Shown one piece after another: positions 54,506 to 64,000 of a stretch of 64,000 nt of DNA (position 1 is the stretch's first letter; every line of letters begins with the position of its first letter). The stretch spans positions 432,588-496,587 of the forward strand of contig VWYX01000621.1 of assembly GCA_013396525.1 (NCBI GenBank), given 5' to 3'. Position numbers and translations under genes: made by a program. This stretch comes from Chaetorhynchus papuensis (taxonomy: Eukaryota > Chordata > Aves > Passeriformes > Rhipiduridae). The notes beneath the pieces are model-generated. The model saw only the letters and a program-made list of their open reading frames with translations. It was not told the DNA's origin and made no database searches.

Positions 54506-56969
54506 TTCTAAGGATTCTCACCAGCAGGCTGAAATGGCACCTCAAGTGAACATGCCCAGCCTTCTCTGGCTCGAGAAAGAACTTGTGAGACAGATCATGT
54601 AGGTGCCATGGAAAAGAAAACAGGGAAGTAAGCAGGGAAGGAAAAAGACAACAAAACCCAGATGAGTAAAGAAGCCTGTCCCAAAAAGAGAGAGTGAAGC
54701 AGCTGTGAGCAGTCTATACCACAGTCTATATTCAGCTGAGTATAAGCCATTATTTAATATTTCCAACAGCTGAAACACAGCCACCTTTCATCGATGCTTT
54801 GGGATAAAATGAACACCTTTTTTTTTTTTGATGTCTGAAGGGGCTTAATGTCAGGCATGTATTGGCAGATACTGGCAAGCAGAAAAGGGAATAACATTAA
54901 ACCAAACAGTACCAGAACCCATATGTCGAAAAGGAAGAGATGGATGGACAACAGACACATCTGGTCATTTTCCACAAAGGCAGACTGCTAGAGTCTCTTA
55001 GCAAACTTGTTGCCTCAAAAACTTGAGTAAGACTCAAGAATTTGTAAAGCAGTTCCTCATTGCTGTCAATAGTTCTGACCCCCTTGACAATATTTTGGCT
55101 ACCTGGTAAAAGGTGCCTCATAAATAACATTCATCAGGTTTCTATTGCTACTACATTTCATGGATTAGTCCTACATGTACCACTGTGGCTCTTCTTTCAG
55201 ACAAGTTTTGATGATGACATACATTTCTATTATTATTTTCTGAATTCTTACAGTGCTTGGTTGGCTGCAGTTGCAAACGATCATCACCCACCTGCATTCA
55301 GAGCAAGCAATGAACCAAGAGAACACAGAGAATCAATCCATACAATACTATGAGTGCAACGCCCCTGTTGACCTGTGAATAACCATTTGTCATCTGCAAA
55401 TACATGTAGTGACACATCGCCACCCTTTTCTCTCATATTCTTTTCCTGTCTTTAAGAGACATTTTCTCACTTCTCATTGAAGGACATGTCATTTTACCTT
55501 GCTGAAGACACAGCATCACAACATACTTCTCTACGGCTACACAGATGGGCCATACTTTTATTCATAATACAAAAGCCACTTTGAGATGCTCAAGAAAGAA
55601 ATTTCTAGAGGATTACTGAATGTCAATACTCTTTTGTTTTTTGACAATGTCCCTTCAGAAGTACCTTTGCAGGCTCCTAGAGCTAAAGCATGGCAATGGT
55701 GGCAAACCATCCCTGGTGCTTGGCTTTCTCCTGAAGCTGTGATGGTGGCCTGCCATGGCTGGCAGGGCAGATGTGCCAGTCCTCAGACAGGCAAAGCAAA
55801 GTAGGTGGTGTGAAACACCAAATTATAGCCATTGGTAAAAGAGCCCACACTCAAACGTTTTTCTGACAGTTTTACAAACAAAATTCTCTACAATCTAGCA
55901 ATGTCGGCTTCTTGACAGAATACTCTAAAACTTTGTTCCAAAGGCAGTGACTCCAACATATTTTCTTTATCACTTTGTTCTGTCTCATCCAAAATAAAAT
56001 CTACACTTATAAATGAATGTAAGACAGTTAAGTAGTGACTTGTTAAAAACCCACAAACCAACCCGATCACCTACAAAGTTGACAAATGCAACAGAACATA
56101 AATTTACATGATAAAAAATAGTAGTTTATAGTGATCCCCCATTTTCTCAGGGAATAATATAAACAAAACATATTCTTATCCTTGTGCTCATATTATCACC
56201 ATGTGAAGCAGTTATTTATTTGCAGTGTTGATCTCTTCATATTTTTCCATATCAAATCACCATCACACCTAGTGTTCTCTTGGGACTTCACAAAATCTTC
56301 TTAGTTCCACAGAGCATTGCATTTTCAGACAGACTTTTCAAAATGCAAGCACATGAAACAGGCTCTAGCAGACACTGACAGATGGATGAACTTCTTCTTG
56401 TTGTAAAGGCTGTGTTAACATTATTGTGACTTTGACCCTGCTTATGTTTTATAAGCCTCGTCTAGGAGTAGCTAATGTTCTCCACGAGTTACATCAGCCT
56501 GACATTTCCAGAACTTTTCCCTGCTTACAGGGTATCAGAGGATTAAGGGTGCAGCTGGTCAATTCTGTAATTTATCTCTCATAAGCAGGAACACGATCAC
56601 ATACTTCAAAACTACTTAAAAGGGGAAAAAGTTAAACACAAAAAAAAATTTATGGCAACTGGTGTCTGGACCCTAAAGCATGAAGAAACTACTGTATTAG
56701 TATTCCAGTTTTATTTTTAGGTAGAAGTTGCTTATTTAATGCACCTGAGGGAAATTTTACGTTCTGTAAATACTTCATTCTCAAATTCTGACCACTGAGT
56801 TTAAGGAGGCATGCAACAACTTGGAAATTTAGCTAACACCCATTATGAAAACAATATGCCTTTCCAACTCCTAGGTAACTAGTCTGGGAAAGGTAAAGAA
56901 GAATTTAAACTTCTCACAGGAATATTTTTAAAACTCATGTATCTTAATTTTTCTCACTTCTCTCCTGAT

Positions 56970-57181
56970 TTCCCATTTCTTCAAAGGGACTGGAATAATC
57001 CTGTAAGATCTTTACCCTCTCCTTTCCAAATTCAGACATTTCCTCAACTCAACAGACCACTAAAAGTCTGTGGAAATAGCACATCCTGTAAATATTTACC
57101 ATGTTGTTCTTCTGCTAGTGATATTGGGGCTGCAAGAACATTTATAATGTAGATGTACAACGTGGAGGAAAGACAAGAAAA
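56970..57181 (+). repeat. 212-bp duplicated segment, copy 2
   Basis: Partner of 53247-53458, 3723 bp away, about 97-98% identical by eye. See copy 1. Confidence 0.93.
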
Positions 57182-58504
57182 AAACCAGAATGAGCTTGAT
57201 ATGAGAAAAAATTCGTGGTAAACTTTTGAGTCCAAAAAACAAATCAGCAATTTCAGCAGCCAACTGGAATTTCTTAAAAAGTCAAAAGGATGCCAAAACC
57301 AGCAGCTACAATAGATCTCAAAGTAGAAAGTGGCACCAACACTGGTCAATCTTTCCAAAGAAAAAACCTGTCTTCTGTCCAATGTAACCATACTTAATGT
57401 TAACTTGCAATGAAATAAAAATTAAGATAAATGTACTATGTACTACTGCTATTTTAATCCTTTTTCTTTCCTTATCCCAAAATACGTGGATTTTAGTGGG
57501 TTTTTTTGAAAATAATCTTTTAAGTCACTGAACAATTGATTGAGAAACACTGGTCAAGCCATGCCCCTCTCCCGAGGCCTTACAATGCAAGGTCTCCTGC
57601 AGTCAGCCTCTGTCCACAGCAAACTGAGATTCAGCTACTCGTGTTTTGTCCAGCACAGTGGGACCTCTTGCTCAGAATTCAACTTCTTAGCATTGCCCTG
57701 GAGAATCATAACATACTCTTTTTCTCAGCCTCACCACAGTGCAATTATCTGAAGTCACTTGTAGCTCTTCACACCCTCTTCATACTGAGCATGTACAGCA
57801 CTTCAAAGAGCCCAGCAATGAACCCCTTATGCTCTAAGTCACCACAAGTGTCATGCACAGGAATTCCACTGGAAGTCAAAGGTTAAAGAATAGACCCTAG
57901 AGTAGCTGATATGTCCATTTATGGCACTACACCTTCAAAAATGGATGCTTTTGTCCTCATTTAACAATCTATCAGCCAAGCCTCATGTACCTTCCTTCAT
58001 TATTCCTCAGAAGCTGAATCAAAGTTCTCTCATTAAATATTTCTATCAAGGGAAACATGATCCAATACAAACACAACCAAAGGCAGTGGGCATGCAATGC
58101 CACCTTGGAGGGAGGCAGTGAAAGTCTAAGACTCCTGTATGCATTTATGAACATTCATTCCATTCCTCATCTCATGAAGCCTCCTGGCACAAGTAAACAA
58201 CAAATGCTGATCATCATTCCCTTCCATTTGTACCATTTACAGACTAATCCAGTAAATCCAGTCTTACACACCACCATGTGGGCTGTATGTCAACAGAGCA
58301 TAAGTAAAAGCCATGCAAAGAAACCTAAACCAGGTTGTCCACAGTTAGTTGGAGTATCCACAGCTGCACAGAGGCCAGGCTATGACACTGTGCTAACACA
58401 ACTTCACTGCACCTCCTGCAGAACTAGGCCAGGTGCCTCTGACACACACAAGCCCTCTAACAGCTGAAATGTGTCTCCTGAAAGAACAGATAAAGACAAG
58501 GCCT

Positions 58505-58536
58505 CCTGCCTTGATAAGAGCCTGCCTTGATAAGAG
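58505..58536 (+). repeat. Perfect 16-bp tandem duplication
   Basis: cctgccttgataagag occurs twice back to back, followed by cct of a third unit. Confidence 0.92.
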
Positions 58537-61500
58537 CCTCCACTGTCACTTGGGATAAGCAACACTATTAATCACGTTTATTTGAGACTATTAATATTAG
58601 TAAGTTATGCAAAGTAGCATTCAGAGAGTTTATTGGAAAAATGTAGTTACAGATGGTCTCCAGTCCCTGCAAATGGTTAAAAAGGCAAAACACTTAACTT
58701 TTAGCCAGCACGATCTTGATCTGTTTTCAAAAGAGAGCTACCTTCCTTATTGCCAAGCCTGGCAAGACAGACCATTAGAGGATATTCTGAAGCTCGGCCC
58801 ACAAGGCTCCCCACAGGAAACCAAGTCCTGCACAGCTGAAGGCCCTGTCTCTGATGATTGTGGCACAGAATGTGCTCTGTGGTGTCACATAGGAAGGGTA
58901 CCACTACTCCAGCAGCCAAAACGCAAACGTCTCTCGTGGGGTAAACGTAACACAGGAAGATGCTCCATTATTGCTCTCTCTCTCTTCATCAGCCCTCTCT
59001 GGAGGTCAGACCATCACATGAATTACCCAGAATGTTACATTTTTCATGTTGCTCTCACAGTTGTATGATCTAACTGTCCGACCCCAGTTCTTAAACACCC
59101 TGAGGCTCCTGAGAGTAAATCCAAGTAAGGTTGTTCATCAAGAGCTTCCCAGACCAAACTGATATGAAACAGTGGAGTCAAAAGTTTAGTTGAAATTTAG
59201 GATGTCCTTTTAGATTACAAGACAGATTTTTAGGACATGATTCCCTGCACCCCTACAAAAGTAAATGAAAGAGGTGTATTTAGCTTCTACTGGTAAGAGA
59301 AGAGCAGACATACACATCTTCAGGCAGTCAGCTACAGTCAACTGCGACTTGCAAGCTGCTTCTCTGCCTTTATCAGCCTGGTCTAAGGTCACAGTTAAGA
59401 GCTCTACTCCAAAAGAAAAGTACCTAAGAATCCCTTCTATTTGAAGGTAAGCAATTAATTTGGGTATCAAGAAGATTATTTGGTTTTACAGCTCAAATAT
59501 TAGACAAAGATGGATCCCAGTGTGTACCCTCAAGTAAGTCACCCCGTCTCTCCAAATATTATTCCTACACATGCATGAAATGGATAAAATTTTTTCCTCT
59601 TTTCTGAACCCTGCCTTGTCTGTTCAAACTGCTTCTCAATACCAAAGAAAGGAGATAACAAGGTAACACATCTTTCAAAGCACAGTTTAAAATTTGGCAG
59701 GCAGTGCTGCTCAGTCCAGTGCAAGCAGATGCCACTCCGCCTCTGACCTCTCACTCTCCTGTTCACACCGACACCTCCTTGCCATGCCAGCACAGCTACA
59801 TGGGTGGCAGAAAATGTATCAGACTGAAAAATAAAAGAACTTTTTGGCTGGTTATTTTTCAGCTGGATCAGTTCCCTGCTCTGTTTTTCCACATGGCTGC
59901 ACACACTGCTATGCCAGCCAGCACAGAGCAGAACCACACTATGAGAGAGGAGGGGCTGGGACTGCCTTGAGGTACTGATGTGAAGAACTTGTGTAACAAT
60001 AAAACTGTAAACAATTGATGACTTACATGATATATAGTTGACAATCTTACCTTAGAGGGCTGACATTAAATTAGAAACAATTCATAAAGCTTGTGCTCTC
60101 TTAATCCTATGCAAATGTCCCAAAAGCTCATATTTAACGTGAAATCAGCATTATTTGAAGACACTCAATACCAGGTAAAATGGGCAAAATACAATCTGTG
60201 TGTGCGACTGAGTCACCCACAGGGTACATCTGCAAAGCCAAGCAAGGAAAACTGACCCAAGACCAATCTCACCTGTAATATGCCAACTAATGACTTTCTC
60301 CCGAAATAACTAAAATCCAAAACCCCAATCTGTTTATTGTGCATGAAAGGTGAGGAGCCTAAAGACAGGGAGAATAGCACAGCTTTTTCACCCTGAACTT
60401 GCAGAGGAGACAACGATTCTACCTGCTTTCCCTCCAAGATTTGACTTTCTGCCCTGTATTCCCCTGACCATGCAAACACTGGATTGAGGTAAAACGTCAT
60501 TTCATCAGAGATTGCAACATGATGCTTCCAAGTCTAGAAGGGTTCAGCAGAAAACTGGGATTCAGTTTTAAAGAGGTGGGGGTGGGAAATCTACATTTTA
60601 AAATAATTAATTATTTATTAAGGCAGTATTTCCCTCCCCGAAGGACAGCACAACTGAAAACCTGCTACTACAGGAGACTGGATTTACAAGACAAGGACAA
60701 TGAAACACCAGTAACTACATTTTCCCAGTTTTGGACTGGAGGGCTTGTTTTTTCAAGGATGTTTATTTCTAAAGTAGTTCTTTCTGTAGCAGACAAGCAG
60801 CTGCTCCCACGGCAGCTCAGGCGAGAGCAACAGTGACGGAGTAGTAGATGAAAAAAACAAAGCATTTCATGTGAGCCATAAACACACTCCTCTAACAGTA
60901 CATTTTAATATAGGTAGAGGGCAAAGGTAGAAATGCTGATCACTCAACTCGTATCTCGCAGGCACCCAAACTATATGGATCAATTGTTGCCCTGCCATGT
61001 CAAGGGAAAGCCTCTCAGCTTAAAAATCACTGAAAGATGAGAGCGCTATTCAGGTAAACAGCATATGCACACACAGCTTTTGCTCTTCTATAGGTATCAG
61101 GTTTGGTTCACTGTTGGAGTTAGAAACTAGGACCAGATGGACTTTGGCCTCAGCCCACGTGCTCTTTTTAAAGTTTTAACTCAATAATTTAATAGACAAT
61201 CCTGAAAGGAACAAGAAGTAAAGTTGACTCAGAAAGGCTAGAAATAATCATCTGACAAAAGTATTTCCTACCTTCTGATATTAATTAGGAGGGGAAGAAT
61301 CTCCAAATTGGAATCCTCAAGGCCCCTGAGGTCAAGTATGATTTTAGCAGCAGGCTCTTAAAGGAAAGTGAGGGATCACAGGAAATCACCAGCTACACCC
61401 ACTGGTCCTTGCTGAGCTCTTACAACGTCTTTTCAAACAACACAGCTCTCAAGTACGAAAGGAGAGATAGCTTGAAGCAATTAATGCCAACCCAAAACCG

Positions 61501-61719
61501 TGTCTCTCAGTAGTAGCAGACAAAGTTTGCATCTGGACTGGACATGATATTTCTGGTTCATAATACTTTCAGTAGATAGAGAAATAAGAGGTGGAAAGGA
61601 CAAGCCTTTGTCCAATACTCCAGGCTTTGGTGGAACTCCACCACATATGATATCCAGATGCAGCAGTGAGCACAACAGCATCCAGCCTGGATGCAACTTC
61701 CATCTGCTAGAGTAACCCA

Positions 61720-61765
61720 GAATATAGAATGTTAGGGGTTGGAACATAAAGACATAACCCTACTA
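61720..61765 (-). mobile_element. Possible CR1 3' tail, minus strand
   Basis: Plus-strand text cagaatatagaatgttaggg, then gttggaacataaag, resembles the reverse complement of the CR1 3' end (agaat.atagaatggtt.gggttggaa). It is short and diverged. It would be the only CR1 piece in the sense direction of LRP5. Confidence 0.5.
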
Positions 61766-63344
61766 CTGCACTTGTTCATCTTTAGGAGTACATGGCATAA
61801 CACTGCTTCTTTTTTTTTTTTTTTTAAAGGAGCATAAAATCATGTATTCTAAATTAACAAAATTATTTGCAGTCATGTTATCAGTCTACTTTCCAATACT
61901 CATACAGAAAGCCTTCAATTAATCAGAAACACATGCTTAAGCTTTATTTAAAACTGATGGACCTTCTGACAACAATAAAAAAGCTGAAAGGAATCACTGG
62001 TAAGCTGCCTATGAGAACACACAAAAAAAATCTGAAATTCTGCATGAAATTCCTGAAATACTGAACTAAAGCTAAAAAAAAAAAAGGCAGCCATTTATCT
62101 CAGTAACAGAGAATGATGGCAGTGCTAACGTTTTTTCTCATTTCTTAAACAAGGAATTAGAGACAAGTCTATTCTCAGCTTAGAAAAGGCCAATGGCAGA
62201 AATGAAAGATGTTGCAAGGGTATTCACAGTAGTCTGCTCAGGAATCAGATATTCAATATTAGAAGTCATATTCTACTGGAAAATTTAATTTAAAAGCTGT
62301 TTCTGTGGAAACAGTTACATAATCAAAGAATGTTTCCTGAAAATATTTTTGTGCAAAAAGGATTCTTAGCATTTTTCAGCCAAAAAAATTTGAAGTATGG
62401 TAATAGTATTTTACTATAGTATTCAAACAGTATTTTTTCTTCTTAAGTTAGTACCTCTAGCAATGTGTATGAAGACTTCCAGCTCCCTTTGCTTGCTTCT
62501 TGAAGGGGTATGTGAAGACAAGAAACTAGTTCTCCTGGGCCTTGTTGCTACCAGTGCAACACCATTTGATATGCCTAGGAAAAAGTTCTTAAATTTGATT
62601 CTCCTCTTGCTTTGGATTAAAAGCTACAAAAGCCAGTGTTGTTCCGCAGATATCTACAAGAAGTGTTAAGTCTTCTTTTCCCCAGGTGAATGCTTGGCTC
62701 CACTTGAGAAAACTGAAGCCAGCAGGAAAGGTTTAAGACGCTCGTTTGCCTCTCTTAACACAGCTGAGGTTATAAATTTATTACACAATAGCCCAGCAAC
62801 TTCATGATCATTTTCAGCCACTGGAAGAGACAGTTCAAGAACCTTTCCTACACATCAGAGTAGGAACCAGCTCGTTCTCATTTGCAGCTTGTTCTCATTT
62901 CCTTCTCTGCCAGCACATGCCTTTCTGTGGCTGTACAGCCAGACAGTAAGAATTTGATTCAGTGTAAAACCTGAAACTTGTCCTGTCCTCTCTCAGCTAT
63001 AGTGCTGTGAGATTAAAGTCCAGGTGAAGCAAAGCAGCCTAAGACTGAGCCACTCTGAGACACAAGAACGGCACATTCTTCTCCTGCATTCCAGTTTCAG
63101 ACTTCCAAAACAACCGAACGGTGTAAACTGCTTAAAATTATAGAAATGCGGTAAAGAACTACATCTGTTGGTCATTCATTTATTTTTGTGGGTGTAGTGC
63201 ACACTACATCTTATGAATACAGGTAGCTTGACTGCCCTTGGACAAAGCATTGATGTAGAACTGGAGGTCCACATAACATCACTTTATCATTTAGCCTTTT
63301 CTGTGGCAAGGTCAACGACAATCTACTCAGAATGCACCAAAATA

Positions 63345-64000
63345 TCCTGCACTGGGGGAGGAACAATCCCAAGGCACCTGCACATGCTGGGGGCCACCCA
63401 GCTGGAAAGCAGCTTGGCAGAGAAGGACCTGGGGGTCCTGGTGGACACCAAGCTGAACATGTGCCCTTGCTGCAAGGAAGGTGATGGTAATCTGGGCTGC
63501 ATCAGCAGGAGTGCTGCCAGCAGGTCAGAGGAGGCAATCCTCCTCTACTCCAGCACCCATGAGGTTCCCCCTGGAGTACCGTGTCCAGTTCCATGCTCCT
63601 CAGCACAAAAACATGTGGACATGCTGGTGTGAGTTCAGCAGAAGGCTACAAAGATGATTAAGGGACTGGAACATCTTTCTTGTGAAAAAAAAAGCTGAAG
63701 GAGACGGGTCTGTTTAGCCTGGAGAAGGCTCAGGGGGAAATCTCATGAATGTATGTAAATACCTGCAGGAAAGGAGTAACAAATGCAGAGCCAGGCTCTT
63801 TTCAGTGGTACCCAGTGACAGCACCAGAGGCAATGAACTCAGACTGAAACACAGTCTCTGAACATCGGGAAACACTTTTGCACTGTGAGACTGACCAAGC
63901 CATAGCACAGGTTGCCCAGGGAGGCTGCGGAGTCTCCGTCCTTGGAGATACTCAGAAGTCATGTGGTCTGGGCAACCAGTTCTAGGTGGCCCTGCTTGAG
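63345..64000 (+). mobile_element. CR1 LINE 3' region, runs off the window
   Basis: CR1 sequence from about 63345 to the window end: aaggacctgggggtcctggt, gacaccaagctgaacatgtg, gttgcccagggaggctgcgg and ggtggccctgcttgag. It is disrupted by small indels. Antisense to LRP5. Confidence 0.92.

Larger units (their letters stand above)
49664..64000 (-). other. LRP5: LRP5 intron 7, partial
   Basis: More than 14.3 kb without any LRP5 coding exon. The expected exon 7 text (YWTDWGENPKIEC-like) was not seen on the minus strand, so exon 7 lies past 64000. The intron holds an LTR 3' end, four CR1 fragments, a 212-bp duplicated segment, a 16-bp tandem and several homopolymers (for example T at about 61808-61825). 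No nested gene was recognised. Confidence 0.85.

Noticed and set aside
49664..64000. A hidden LRP5 exon 7 in this stretch
   Set aside because: A minus-strand scan for the expected YWTDWGEN, GWPNGLALD and KLYWGDAK segments found none, so intron 7 was taken to continue past the window.
1..64000. tRNA, rRNA, CRISPR or bacterial-type operon
   Set aside because: No cloverleaf-like tRNA with A/B boxes, rRNA segment or regularly spaced direct repeats with unique spacers was noticed. The sequence is vertebrate.

Overview
This window is vertebrate nuclear DNA, almost certainly from a bird. It has interrupted genes with canonical splice sites, long AT-rich introns, several 5'-truncated CR1 LINEs (one ending in the diagnostic ATTCTRTG-type tail) and LTR fragments that resemble bird families. 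The species cannot be named from the sequence alone.

The one clearly identified gene is LRP5 (low-density lipoprotein receptor-related protein 5, the Wnt co-receptor), on the minus strand. Sixteen coding exons were placed by hand, matching exons 8-23 of the human gene. They run from 49663 down to the TGA at 20120 and total 3270 nt (1089 residues plus stop). All 16 exon lengths agree with the human sizes I remember, except that exons 13 and 14 are each one codon longer. They encode the end of the second YWTD propeller, propellers 3 and 4 with their EGF modules, three LDLR-A modules, the membrane span and a complete cytoplasmic tail with five PPP(S/T)Px(S/T)-type motifs. The tail and juxtamembrane sequence (FVCQRVVCQRYAG) point to LRP5 rather than LRP6. 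Exons 1-7 are not in the window; 49664-64000 is intron 7.

Layout. 1-4949: unassigned, with a degenerate local repeat cluster. 4950-6677: a 5'-truncated CR1 with a broken reverse transcriptase. 6678-13494: unassigned sequence with a solo LTR (9768-10076) and a second LTR-like block (11495-11830). 13495-14733: a stretch that looks like a minus-strand 3' UTR with a possible last coding exon of an unrecognised gene. 14734-19986: unassigned. A 5-base N gap (19987-19991) lies at the LRP5 poly(A) region. 19992-64000: LRP5. Its introns hold antisense CR1 fragments, probable LTR fragments, small tandem repeats and a 212-bp duplication in intron 7.

No new protein system is visible. The observations most worth checking are a tandem duplication that copied the exon 9 splice acceptor, the 212-bp intron 7 duplication, the GC-AG intron 13, the unexplained 3'-UTR-like block at 13.5-14.7 kb, and the CR1 orientation bias within LRP5.
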